64,000 nucleotides of DNA. Source: Caldicellulosiruptor diazotrophicus. GTDB taxonomy: Bacteria > Bacillota > Thermoanaerobacteria > Caldicellulosiruptorales > Caldicellulosiruptoraceae. Below the pieces are notes generated by a model. It saw only the letters and a list, made by a program, of their open reading frames with translations. It was not told where the DNA came from and searched no databases. The stretch covers positions 2,006,001 to 2,070,000 of the forward strand of contig NZ_AP024480.1 in NCBI RefSeq assembly GCF_017347585.1, written 5' to 3'. Each line of letters opens with the position of its first letter. Position 1 is the first letter of the stretch. Shown here piece after piece: positions 44,963-54,081 of this stretch. A program made the translations under genes and the position numbers.

Positions 44963-46174
44963 ATGAACACAACACCGAGCAGTGAAAGGCTTCACATAGC
45001 TATATTTGGAAAGCGAAACGCTGGTAAGTCAAGCTTAATCAATGCCATCACAAACCAGCCAATTGCGATTGTGTCTGACATGCCAGGAACTACAACCGAC
45101 CCTGTTTACAAATCAATGGAGATTTTGCCGCTCGGGCCTGTTGTTTTGATTGACACAGCAGGAATTGACGATGAAGGTATACTAGGCAAGCTCAGGGTTG
45201 AAAAGACACTGGAGGTTTTGAACAAAACAGATATTGCAATCTTAGTGGTATCTGATATAGATGATTTGACGTATGAAAAGCAGCTTGCAAAACTTTTTGA
45301 CGAGAAAAAAGTGCAAAAAATTGGTGTTTTGAATAAGATTGACAAAGACCCAAATTATAAAGAAAAACTTTCTTTTTTGCAGTCAAGCTTGGGAATGCCA
45401 TTTTTAGCTGTGTCATGTGTTACTTTAAAAGGCATTGATGAGCTAAAAAGTTCACTTTCAAAGCTTGTGCCAGATGTTGGAGAGGATTTGCGAATAGTAG
45501 GAGATTTGATAAACCCGGGTGACTTTGTAGTTTTAGTTGTGCCGATTGACAAGGCAGCCCCAAAAGGAAGATTGATTTTGCCTCAGCAGCAGACAATAAG
45601 AGATATTCTGGATTCTGATGCAATTGCAATTGTGACAAAGGAATACGAGCTTAAAGAAACTATCGAAAATCTTGGTAAAAAACCTGCAATTGTAATAACA
45701 GACTCACAAGCTTTTTTAAAGGTTGACGCAGACACCCCACCTGATATTCCTCTTACTTCATTTTCAATTTTGTTTGCAAGATACAAAGGGGATTTGGTGG
45801 AGTTTGTTGAGGGAGTCAGGAAAATTAAAGATTTAAAACCTGGAGATACAGTTTTGATTGCCGAGGCATGTACACACCACAGGCAATCAGATGATATTGG
45901 AACTGTTAAAATTCCAAGGTGGCTCCGCCAGATAGCTGGATTTGATATAAACTTTGAGTGGGTATCAGGCTACAATTATCCAAAAGACCTCACAAAGTAT
46001 AAGCTTATAATCCACTGTGGTGGCTGTATGATAACACGAAGAGAGATGCTATTTAGAGTAGAACTTGCTAAAAAACAGGGTGTGCCAATAACAAACTATG
46101 GTCTAATGATTGCATATGTCCATGGAATCTTGCCAAGAGCATTAAAACCGTTTGGGATTGAGTTTGAATATTAA
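44963..46174 (+). CDS. hydF: [FeFe]-hydrogenase H-cluster maturation GTPase HydF
   Basis: 403 residues: N-terminal TrmE-like GTPase domain with P-loop GKRNAGKSSLINA (about 16-28), DMPGTTTDPVYKSME, LIDTAGIDDEG and NKID; a dimerisation domain; and the C-terminal Fe-S domain with CTHHRQSDDIG (about 302) and IHCGGCMITRREM (about 350), supplying the cluster cysteines. HydF is the scaffold on which HydE and HydG assemble the 2Fe subcluster. The ATG at 44963 is preferred over 44942 because GGAAAGGAC lies between them. HydE and HydG are not in the window. Confidence 0.95.
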   Translation: MNTTPSSERLHIAIFGKRNAGKSSLINAITNQPIAIVSDMPGTTTDPVYKSMEILPLGPVVLIDTAGIDDEGILGKLRVEKTLEVLNKTDIAILVVSDIDDLTYEKQLAKLFDEKKVQKIGVLNKIDKDPNYKEKLSFLQSSLGMPFLAVSCVTLKGIDELKSSLSKLVPDVGEDLRIVGDLINPGDFVVLVVPIDKAAPKGRLILPQQQTIRDILDSDAIAIVTKEYELKETIENLGKKPAIVITDSQAFLKVDADTPPDIPLTSFSILFARYKGDLVEFVEGVRKIKDLKPGDTVLIAEACTHHRQSDDIGTVKIPRWLRQIAGFDINFEWVSGYNYPKDLTKYKLIIHCGGCMITRREMLFRVELAKKQGVPITNYGLMIAYVHGILPRALKPFGIEFEY

Positions 46175-46176
46175 AA

Positions 46177-46215
46177 CCCCTTCCAACTTTCCTAGGAAAC
46201 TGGAAGGGGCTTTTT
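46177..46215 (+). terminator. Terminator of aspA-hydF
   Basis: CCCCTTCCA (46177-46185) pairs with TGGAAGGGG (46201-46209), followed by CTTTTT. It probably also stops the converging SIMPL gene. Confidence 0.9.
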
Positions 46216-46220
46216 GCCAC

Positions 46221-46955
46221 TTATTTTATTATAAACTCACAGTTCACAACAGCAGTTATTTCTTTATCTATTGATGTTGTATCATTTATTCCATAGTCAC
46301 TAACTTCAGTTGAATAAAGCGGAGTTATCTGAAAAACACCCATAGAAGCAGATTTTAATCTTTCAACGCTACTTCCTGTGCTCTTTGCAATCTGTTTTGC
46401 TCTTCTTACAGCATCTTCTGTCGCTAAAGAAAGCATCTGAATTTTTAAATCTGCAAGCTTTGTGTAATAATACTGAGGTGGCATAGACTCAAACTGAACA
46501 CCGGAGTTTATAAGCTCTGTTGACTTTCGAGAAAGATCTGTAATCTTGTCTACATCTTTTGATGTAATCTGAATGCTTTGCGAAAGCTTGTAGCTATCAA
46601 CTTTTGTTGAATATATTCCATTTGGAAGCATCTCGTATATTGTTTGAGTTGAAATTGAAGAAAAAATTAAGTCCTTTTCAGAAAGTCCTTTCGAAAGGAA
46701 ATAGTCTTTCACCTTCTTTTGACTTTCTTCTAAAAGTTTGTAAGCTTCTTTTAAATCTTTTGCCACAACAGTGTACATCCCTGTCCACTTGACAAGGTCA
46801 GAGCGAAGCTGTTTTTTTGCAGAGCCTGTTACTGTAATGACCTTTCTTTCTGCCCTTAAATTTATAAGGCCGTTTGATAAAAAGTAAGATGAAACTGTCA
46901 AAGAAATTCCTAAAATTAAAGCCACAATAACACAGGTAATATTTTTACTATTCAA
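46221..46955 (-). CDS. SIMPL domain protein (DUF541)
   Basis: 244 residues with an N-terminal membrane anchor or signal (about 5-28) and the SIMPL domain: KVITVTGSAKKQLRSDLVKW near the start, KVKDYFLSKGLSEKDLIFSS and AVRRAKQIAKSTGSSVERLK. These exported proteins (E. coli YggE is the known example, linked to oxidative stress) have no established biochemical activity. Translation appears to start at TTG 46955. Monocistronic. Confidence 0.85.
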   Translation of the reverse strand: MNSKNITCVIVALILGISLTVSSYFLSNGLINLRAERKVITVTGSAKKQLRSDLVKWTGMYTVVAKDLKEAYKLLEESQKKVKDYFLSKGLSEKDLIFSSISTQTIYEMLPNGIYSTKVDSYKLSQSIQITSKDVDKITDLSRKSTELINSGVQFESMPPQYYYTKLADLKIQMLSLATEDAVRRAKQIAKSTGSSVERLKSASMGVFQITPLYSTEVSDYGINDTTSIDKEITAVVNCEFIIK

Positions 46956-47036
46956 AACCTCAAACCCCCATTTATAACTTTTCTATATTATATCACTAAA
47001 TCTATATAACCACAACCAAAAATTTAAAAAAGTAAG

Positions 47037-47062
47037 AACCACCTGCCTATTCACAGGTGGTT
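47037..47062 (-). terminator. Terminator after the GNAT gene
   Basis: AACCACCTG pairs with CAGGTGGTT (47054-47062); the minus strand continues UCUUACUUUUUU. Confidence 0.75.
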
Positions 47063-47084
47063 AAGATTGACTAAAACAAATACT

Positions 47085-47903
47085 TTACAATCCCAATGTT
47101 ACCCATGTACCAATCTGCTGAAAGCCAATCTTTCTGTATATATTAGCAGCTTTAGGATTGTCACAAAACAAGCAAAGCGATTTGCCCTCTTTTATCAAAT
47201 CACTGCAAAGTCTTTTCATGCACATAGTAGCGTATCCTCTTGAACGATACTCGTGCATTGTGCAAACACTTAAAACCATTGCCATGTCTGCAATTTCTGC
47301 ACTCGTTCGTGCAGATGATACAACCATCCCATCTTCTTCTATATAATATATCCTGCTTCTTCCCATCAAAACATCCTGTCTTAGTTGTTCAAACGTTGAG
47401 GGATTTAAAAATTCTTCTATAGACTGATATAAGTATACTATTAGTTCAAGCTTGTCAAGGTTTTCTTCTAAATTATCCTTATTTATTACCTTGACCTTTT
47501 CAAACTCTTCCTGAGAAAGTTCAAATTTATTCTTAGCTACACTGCTGTCAAGCTTCATAAAAAGTTGCTCTCTTTTATTAAGCACATTCAGTGCTTTCAA
47601 AAACGGCACAACAACATCCTTTTTGCCAGAAAGAACTTTGCACTTTGTTGTAAGTATTATGTTGCAAAATGAGTCAATGTCCCAGCTGCCAGAATCTGAA
47701 TAGAAAATCAAATCTCTGCGATAGCGAAGAAGAACTGCTTTTAAATTCCCAGAAATAACGTCAAATTCTCCCCAAACCTCAACAACTGGTGAGTCAAAAC
47801 CAAAACTTAAAATATCGCCAATTATAAAAATATTCCACTCTTTTTCCTTTCGGACAAAATCCATAAGAGTTTTAAAATCAGCATTTGAAAGTTTCCTTAT
47901 CAT
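47085..47903 (-). CDS. GNAT family N-acetyltransferase
   Basis: 272 residues. The C-terminal half is a GNAT fold with the acetyl-CoA motif YRSRGYATMCMKRLCSDL (about 222) preceded by the strand SVCTMHE and followed by LFCDNPKAANIYRKIGFQQIG. The N-terminal half is an additional divergent domain as in two-domain GNAT proteins of clostridia. Substrate unknown. It lies upstream of the SIMPL gene behind a terminator. Confidence 0.85.
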   Translation of the reverse strand: MIRKLSNADFKTLMDFVRKEKEWNIFIIGDILSFGFDSPVVEVWGEFDVISGNLKAVLLRYRRDLIFYSDSGSWDIDSFCNIILTTKCKVLSGKKDVVVPFLKALNVLNKREQLFMKLDSSVAKNKFELSQEEFEKVKVINKDNLEENLDKLELIVYLYQSIEEFLNPSTFEQLRQDVLMGRSRIYYIEEDGMVVSSARTSAEIADMAMVLSVCTMHEYRSRGYATMCMKRLCSDLIKEGKSLCLFCDNPKAANIYRKIGFQQIGTWVTLGL

Positions 47904-47951
47904 AGAACCACACTTTCCTGCTTTTTTACAATTATACTACCAAATTTAAAT

Positions 47952-50141
47952 CTAATCAACTGCTTTTAAAATCCACATATGAGAATTAAAGTCTCCCCAC
48001 ATCTGAGGAATCATAAGTCCTATGTTCATAAGCTCATCGCCAAACCTTGTTTTTTGCTCACCTTCAATTAAATAGCTCTTGCTGGGGTCAAGACCATCTA
48101 ATTTTAACCTTTTGATTGGTGGGTTTGGCTGCCTTAAAATTTCAACATAGAATACAACTGCCTCTTTTTTGTCCTCTGTCACATACATCCATGCAGCGCT
48201 ATTTCCCTCAAATGGAGAAATTAATCTGAACAAATCACCTTCAAACACTATATGCCATATTCTCTTGTAAAGCTCAATTTGTCTTTTAATCTCTTCTTTG
48301 TCCTCACAAGATAGCTTTGTCAAATCAAGTTCATACCCAAAACAACCTGAAAGCGCTACAATTCCTCTTGTCTTCATTGGTGTTATCCTACCAACCTGAT
48401 GGTTCGGCACAATTGATACATGAGCACCCATCGTAGATGCTGGATATACAATGCTTGTACCAAACTGGATTTTAAGCCTCTCTATTGCATCTGTGTCATC
48501 ACTCGTCCAAATTTGAGGCATGTAATACAAAATTCCCGGGTCAAATCTTCCACCACCGCCAGAACATCCTTCAAATAAGATGTGCGGAAACTCTGTTGTA
48601 AGCTCTTCCATCATTTGATAAAGTCCCAGAACATATCTGTGGAAGACCTCTTTTTGCCTCTCAGGTGGAAGCTCAAGCGAACCCACCTCTGTTAAGGGTC
48701 TGTTCATGTCCCACTTGATATATTCAATTGGAGCTGCTTTTAGAATCTCCTTCATCATTCTCAAAATCTCTTTTCTTACATCCTCTCTTGTAATGTCCAG
48801 AACGTACTGGTTCCTGCACTGAGTCAAGCTTCTTCCTCGAACTTGAATGCACCAATCAGGATGCTTTCTGTAAAGTTCACTATCAGGGGATATCATCTCA
48901 GGCTCAAACCAAAGCCCAAATTTGAGCCCCATTTCATTTAGCTTTTTGCCAAGCCCATCTAAGCCATTTGGAAGCTTTCTTCTGTCAACAAACCAGTCTC
49001 CAAGCGAGCTTGTGTCATCATCTCTTTTGCCAAACCATCCATCATCAAGTACAAATAGCTCAATCCCAAGCTCTTTTGCCTCTTTTGCCAATGCCAAAAG
49101 CTTTTCTTCATTGAAATTGAAATATGCTGCTTCCCAGCTGTTTATCAGAATTGGTCTTCTCTTGTCTCGATATGCTCCTCTGCAAAGTCTTTTTCTGTAA
49201 AGCTTGTGGTATGTGCGAGACATTCCTCCCAAGCCCTCTTGTGAATAAACCATTACAACCTCGGGTGTCTGAAACTTCTCGCCTGGATCTAACACCCAGG
49301 TGAACTCAAATGGATTTATACCAATTGTCACCCTAACAAGATTGTACTGGTCTTTTTCAACAATTGCAGCAAAATTACCACTGTAGACAAGAGAAAACCC
49401 AAAAACGTCTCCAAACTTTTCGGTCGCACCCTTTGATAAAAGTGCTATAAACGGATTGTGTTGATGTGAGCTTTCACCTCTTGCACTTTCAATTATCTGA
49501 GTTCCGTGGATAAGAGGAGTTCTCTCTATGTATCTTTCTCTTGCCCATGAACCCCACAGGTGCAAAAGTTCAAAATCCCCTTCTGGAAAGTCAACACATG
49601 CACTCATTGCACGAAGGATTTTTAGTTTTTGTTTTCCTAAGTTCTCAAATCTTACGCTTCTTGTTATTGCATCATAATCTTTGTAGGCTGTATAAATCAA
49701 TGTGACTTTCAAGTCAATCAAATCATCATAAAGGTCAATCTCCAGTGTCTGGGCTTCATCAGACGACTCGACATATGTTGTTGGAAGACCTTCAAGTTTG
49801 GGCTTTCCATCATAGATTCTGTGAGTTTTGTAAACAAGGTTTGTGATACGAGAACCGTCTTCCTGCTGAACTTGATACGCGGGATGCCTAAAATCAGAAT
49901 TGCCATATGCAGGGTATTCTAAAAGCATTGTATCAAATGTGTATGTTTTGTCATTTAGGTCAGGTGTTGGACCAAACGCTCTTTCGCCTGTCACATCAAA
50001 ATCTGTCCACTCAAACTCTTTTATCTTTTTGCCCCAGTAAACATGGGACAAAAACTTTCCTTTGAAAAGCTTTATAACATAGCTTGTGTTTTTTGCTTCT
50101 ATGAAAAACATATTTGTTTGTGGGTTAAAGGTTATTGGCAT
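47952..50141 (-). CDS. Alpha-galactosidase, glycoside hydrolase family 36
   Basis: 729 residues. N-terminal beta-supersandwich domain, then the TIM barrel: FVLDDGWFGKRDDDTSSLGD, FGLWFEPEMISPDSELY, the nucleophile Asp in EYIKWDMNRPLTEVG, EGCSGGGGRFDPGILYYMPQ and the acid/base Asp in WTSDDTDAIERL. The C-terminal beta domain follows. There is no signal peptide, so it acts inside the cell on melibiose, raffinose-type or galactomannan-derived oligosaccharides. AAGGAGG lies nine bases before the ATG. Confidence 0.95.
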   Translation of the reverse strand: MPITFNPQTNMFFIEAKNTSYVIKLFKGKFLSHVYWGKKIKEFEWTDFDVTGERAFGPTPDLNDKTYTFDTMLLEYPAYGNSDFRHPAYQVQQEDGSRITNLVYKTHRIYDGKPKLEGLPTTYVESSDEAQTLEIDLYDDLIDLKVTLIYTAYKDYDAITRSVRFENLGKQKLKILRAMSACVDFPEGDFELLHLWGSWARERYIERTPLIHGTQIIESARGESSHQHNPFIALLSKGATEKFGDVFGFSLVYSGNFAAIVEKDQYNLVRVTIGINPFEFTWVLDPGEKFQTPEVVMVYSQEGLGGMSRTYHKLYRKRLCRGAYRDKRRPILINSWEAAYFNFNEEKLLALAKEAKELGIELFVLDDGWFGKRDDDTSSLGDWFVDRRKLPNGLDGLGKKLNEMGLKFGLWFEPEMISPDSELYRKHPDWCIQVRGRSLTQCRNQYVLDITREDVRKEILRMMKEILKAAPIEYIKWDMNRPLTEVGSLELPPERQKEVFHRYVLGLYQMMEELTTEFPHILFEGCSGGGGRFDPGILYYMPQIWTSDDTDAIERLKIQFGTSIVYPASTMGAHVSIVPNHQVGRITPMKTRGIVALSGCFGYELDLTKLSCEDKEEIKRQIELYKRIWHIVFEGDLFRLISPFEGNSAAWMYVTEDKKEAVVFYVEILRQPNPPIKRLKLDGLDPSKSYLIEGEQKTRFGDELMNIGLMIPQMWGDFNSHMWILKAVD

Positions 50142-50346
50142 TTTTTAGCCTCCTTTTTTTAAGCTTATACTTTCAAAATTTATAATATCATTAATGGAAA
50201 ATGTTTTGCTATATTCACTTAAAAAAATTAAATAAACACTAAAATTTTGATATGTTTTTTTAAAAGCTACCGTGCAAATTCTTAACTTTCCTGATAAAAT
50301 ATTTTTATGGAAAACAAAACATAAAATTAAGGAAAGGGATTAAAAA

Positions 50347-51099
50347 ATGCGAATAAAAGTAGATTTTGAATCACAAAAGCCAATAGAACTTCCCATTCAT
50401 TACAACTACTTTGTCCAGTCCATGATTTACAATACTATTGATGATAAAATTTATGCAACATTTTTACATGATAAGGGATATGAGGTTGATTTGAAAAACT
50501 TTAAACTCTTTTCATTTTCTCGCTTAGAAGGACCATTTAAAATTGTGGGAAATGATTCAAATAAAAAGATAGTCTTTGACAAAAAGGTTTCACTTATAAT
50601 CTCTTCACCTGTTGAGGATTTTATTACAAAGTTTTCAACCGGGCTTTTAAAAAAAGACCAAATCTATCTAAAAGATAATATACTATATGTGACATCTGTA
50701 AATATGCTCAAAAAACCGAAATTTTCAAGTCTTCATAAAATAAAAATGTTGTCTCCTATGTGTGCATACAAAACAATCAGAAACGAAAATTCAGAATACA
50801 AGCACTTTTTTACTCCTTTTGAGGATGAGTTCTATAACCTCATTTCTCAAAACCTGATGAAAAAATGCAAGCTTTTAATAAAAGACTTTGACGAAAAAAG
50901 CTTTAGATTTGATTTAAAACCACTGAAGGTTGAAGAAAAAACACACTTTAAACCCATGCTTTTTAAAAAGACGCCTATAAAAGGCTGGCTTGGTTTTTAT
51001 ACAATTGAAACTGACCCAAGAATAATGGAAGTTGCATATTACTGCGGACTTGGCTCAAAAAACTCCCAGGGATTTGGACTTTTCGAAATCATAGAGTAA
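50347..51099 (+). CDS. cas6: CRISPR-associated endoribonuclease Cas6 (stand-alone)
   Basis: 250-residue RAMP protein with the C-terminal glycine-rich loop GLGSKNSQGFGLFEI and the preceding GWLGFYTIETDPRIMEVAYY, diagnostic of Cas6. The N terminus (PIHYNYFVQSMIYNTI) contains the His/Tyr region of the first ferredoxin fold. Cas6 cuts CRISPR precursor RNA within the repeat. No CRISPR array and no other cas gene is visible in the window; the next gene, 21 bases away, is an ABC exporter. It presumably works in trans with arrays elsewhere or is a relic. Confidence 0.88.
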   Translation: MRIKVDFESQKPIELPIHYNYFVQSMIYNTIDDKIYATFLHDKGYEVDLKNFKLFSFSRLEGPFKIVGNDSNKKIVFDKKVSLIISSPVEDFITKFSTGLLKKDQIYLKDNILYVTSVNMLKKPKFSSLHKIKMLSPMCAYKTIRNENSEYKHFFTPFEDEFYNLISQNLMKKCKLLIKDFDEKSFRFDLKPLKVEEKTHFKPMLFKKTPIKGWLGFYTIETDPRIMEVAYYCGLGSKNSQGFGLFEIIE

Positions 51100-51120
51100 G
51101 TTTTTCAAGGAGATGATTGA

Positions 51121-52881
51121 ATGGGGTATTTGATAAAACTTGTCAAGATGGCAAGACCGTACTGGAAATATCTTATTATCTCTGGTATCTCCATGCTTGC
51201 AATCACAGCACTTAACCTTCTTGGTCCGTGGCTTGTAAGGGATTTGACAGGAATAATTACAAATATTAGCAAGTACCCAAATGCAAAAAGAATGATAATC
51301 AAAATCTCTCTTATATTGATTTTATCTTACATTTTAAGGATTGTATTTCAGTTTTTAAATAGTTATCTCTCACATTATGCAGCATGGAATTTAGTTGCAC
51401 ATGTGAGAACTTTGGTTTATAGCAAGCTTCAACAGCTTTCTTTCGGATATTTTGTCGACAAACAAACAGGGCAGCTTATGTCAAGAGTTGTAAATGATAC
51501 TGCAAACTTTGAAGTCTTGATTGCTCATGCAGTACCAGACCTGTTTACAAATGCTTTTATTATTGTTGGAGTTGCAATTATTCTTTTTATCATAAATCCT
51601 GTGCTTGCTGCGCTATCTTTAATCCCAATTCCGTTTCTTGTTTTAAGTGGAACAGTGTTTGCTAAAAAGATTTTGCCAAATTTTAGAGAAGCACAAAAAG
51701 CTTTAGCAGATTTAAACGCTGACTTGCAAGATAATCTCTCAGGTATTCGTGAAATACAGATTTTTAACAAACAGGAAAAAGAACTTAAAAAAATTAAAGA
51801 AAAAATTTACAGACACATTCACGCACTTTTAAGTGCCCTCAAGCTCTCAGCAGTATTTCATCCAACTGTAAGTTTTCTAAGCTCTGTTGGAACAGTGATA
51901 GTAGTTTCTGTTGGCGGACTTATGGCTCTAAAAGGAAAAGTGCCTGTACAAGATATTGTCGGATTTATTCTTTATCTTAGTATGTTTTACCAACCGGTGA
52001 CTCAGCTGTCTCAAGTTATTGAAAACGTTCAGCAGGCTTTAGCAGGTGCTGAAAGAGTTTTTGAGATTCTTCAAACAGAGTCTGAGATAAAAGAAAAAGA
52101 AAATGCTATTGAACTCAAAAATGTTAGAGGAAAAATTAAATTTGAAAATGTATCATTTTCATACAACCCTGAAATTCAAGTTTTGAAGAATATATCATTT
52201 GAAATTCTTCCTGGACAAATGGTTGCATTTGTCGGCCCCACTGGTGTTGGAAAGACAACAATTATGTATCTTTTAAATCGCTTTTATGACCCAGATTCAG
52301 GTGTAATTAAAATTGACGATATTGATATAAAGGATGTTACATTGAAATCTCTGCATGATAATATCAGTATGGTAATGCAGGATGTATTTTTGTTCAATGG
52401 AACAGTTGCTCAAAATATTGCATACGGAAAAGAAAATGCTACCATGGATGAAATAATTCAAGCTGCAAAAATTGCCTGTGCTCACGACTTTATTCAATAT
52501 CTTCCTCAAGGTTACAATACTGTAATTGGCGAAAGAGGAGTAAAGCTCTCTGGAGGCCAAAAACAGCGTTTGGCAATTGCAAGAGCTGTTTTGAAAAATG
52601 CACCGATTTTGATTTTAGATGAAGCAACTTCTTCTGTTGATACAGAGACTGAAAATGAGATTCAAAGAGCAATCAACAACTTGGCAGGAACAAGGACGAT
52701 ATTAATAATTGCTCACAGGTTATCTACTGTCAAAAAAGCTGATAAGATTATAGTTTTGAAAGAAGGTGAAATTGTAGAGGTTGGTACGCATGATGAGCTT
52801 ATTGCTAAAAAAGGACTTTATTATACCCTTTGTTCTGTTCAGCTTTTAAATGAAAATGATAATCTAATCAGGAGGGACTAA
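51121..52881 (+). CDS. ABC exporter, fused permease and ATPase
   Basis: 586 residues: ABC type 1 transmembrane domain (about 1-310, six helices) and an ATPase domain with Walker A GPTGVGKTTIMYLL (about 372), Q-loop SMVMQDVFLFNG, signature LSGGQKQRLAIARA (about 476), Walker B ILILDEATSSVD and the H-loop AHRLS. It is a half-transporter of the multidrug/lipid exporter type (MsbA/BmrA-like) that must dimerise. Substrate unknown. GGAGATGATTGA precedes the ATG; 21 bases after cas6. Confidence 0.93.
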   Translation: MGYLIKLVKMARPYWKYLIISGISMLAITALNLLGPWLVRDLTGIITNISKYPNAKRMIIKISLILILSYILRIVFQFLNSYLSHYAAWNLVAHVRTLVYSKLQQLSFGYFVDKQTGQLMSRVVNDTANFEVLIAHAVPDLFTNAFIIVGVAIILFIINPVLAALSLIPIPFLVLSGTVFAKKILPNFREAQKALADLNADLQDNLSGIREIQIFNKQEKELKKIKEKIYRHIHALLSALKLSAVFHPTVSFLSSVGTVIVVSVGGLMALKGKVPVQDIVGFILYLSMFYQPVTQLSQVIENVQQALAGAERVFEILQTESEIKEKENAIELKNVRGKIKFENVSFSYNPEIQVLKNISFEILPGQMVAFVGPTGVGKTTIMYLLNRFYDPDSGVIKIDDIDIKDVTLKSLHDNISMVMQDVFLFNGTVAQNIAYGKENATMDEIIQAAKIACAHDFIQYLPQGYNTVIGERGVKLSGGQKQRLAIARAVLKNAPILILDEATSSVDTETENEIQRAINNLAGTRTILIIAHRLSTVKKADKIIVLKEGEIVEVGTHDELIAKKGLYYTLCSVQLLNENDNLIRRD

Positions 52882-52884
52882 TTT

Positions 52885-53907
52885 ATGAAATTTCGCAGAC
52901 TTGGTAGAACAAATATTGAGGTTTTCCCAATCGCATTTGGTGGAATACCAATACAAAGAATCGATGAAGAGTCTGCTATAAGATTAATCATAAGAGCAAT
53001 TGAACTTGGAATTAATTTGATTGACACTGCAAGAGGTTATACTGATAGTGAAATAAAAATTGGTAATGCTTTGAAAGGAATTAACAAAAAAGTATACTTG
53101 GCATCTAAATCACAAAATAGAACAAAAGAAGGAATTTTGAAGGATATTGAAATAAGCCTTAAAAATTTTGGTGTTGAATAAATTGATATTTATCAGCTAC
53201 ATGGTGTTAATGATATAGATACATTCAATAGGGTTTTTGCTGAAGATGGAGCTTACTGGGGACTGGTTGAAGCAAAGGAAAAAGGCCTTATTCGGTTTAT
53301 CGGCGCTTCAAGCCACAGTGTAGAAATTCTTGAAAAGTTAATAAATACAGATAAATTTGATGTAATCCAGCTTTGTTATAATATAATAGAAACAGATGTA
53401 GAAGAAAAAGTTTTCCCGTTAGCACTCAAAAAAGATATTGGAATAATTGCAATGAAGCCAGTTGGGGGTGGTGTTATTCCAAATGCTGCACTATCTTTAA
53501 AATACGTCTTGCAAAAAGAATTTGTTGTACCCGACCCTGGAATAGAAACTATTGAGGAATTAGAACAAAACGTAAATGTAGCAACGAACCTTAGCCCTTT
53601 GACTTATGATGAAATAAAAGAAATAGAAAATATTCGAAAAGAGCTTGGCAAAGAATTTTGCAGAAGATGCAATTATTGTCAACCATGCCCTCAACAAATT
53701 CCTATTTGGGTTATACTCCATGCAGATTCTGCAATGAAAAGATTACCTTTTAATACATTAAAGTGTGGCTGGTTTTATGATGCATATCAAAAAGCAAAAA
53801 ATTGCATTAAATGTGGAGTTTGCGTAACAAGATGCCCCTATAATTTACCAATACCTGATATGATTGAGAAAAAGCTTGAGATTATTCGAGCAACAATCGA
53901 CGATTAA
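52885..53907 (+). pseudogene. Aldo/keto reductase with C-terminal 4Fe-4S domain, broken by one stop codon
   Basis: The frame is open from ATG 52885 to TAA 53907 except for TAA at 53179-53181, where the family has Tyr in GVDYIDIYQLH (here GVE-stop-IDIYQLH). Before it come RTNIEVFPIAFGGIPI and NLIDTARGYTDSE; after it GLIRFIGASSHS, the ferredoxin-like FCRRCNYCQPCP and CIKCGVCVTRCPYNLP. No other lesion is visible. Full length would be about 340 residues. It starts three bases after the ABC exporter gene. Recent inactivation or a sequence error both fit; a restart at ATG 53452 would give only the C-terminal part. Confidence 0.85.
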
Positions 53908-53919
53908 TTTAATCTTTAT

Positions 53920-53957
53920 GCCTCTTCCCTTGAAAATTTAAGGGATGAGGCTTTTTG
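53920..53957 (+). terminator. Terminator of the cas6-ABC-reductase run
   Basis: GCCTCTTCCCTT pairs with AAGGGATGAGGC (two mismatches in the middle), an 8-base loop, then CTTTTTG. Confidence 0.8.
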
Positions 53958-54081
53958 TTTTGGATGATGAGAACTAAAATTTTTTTATCAAATACTCTTC
54001 ATTTTTTGATAAAATTAATATTTGGATAAAAATCTTTATTCCGAGTGATGAATACTAAAATGAAAAAGGATGTGAAAGACA

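Noticed and set aside
44602-45786. Minus-strand ORFs inside aspA and hydF
   Set aside because: Ser/Leu/Phe-rich compositions typical of antisense frames; the plus-strand genes carry all family motifs.
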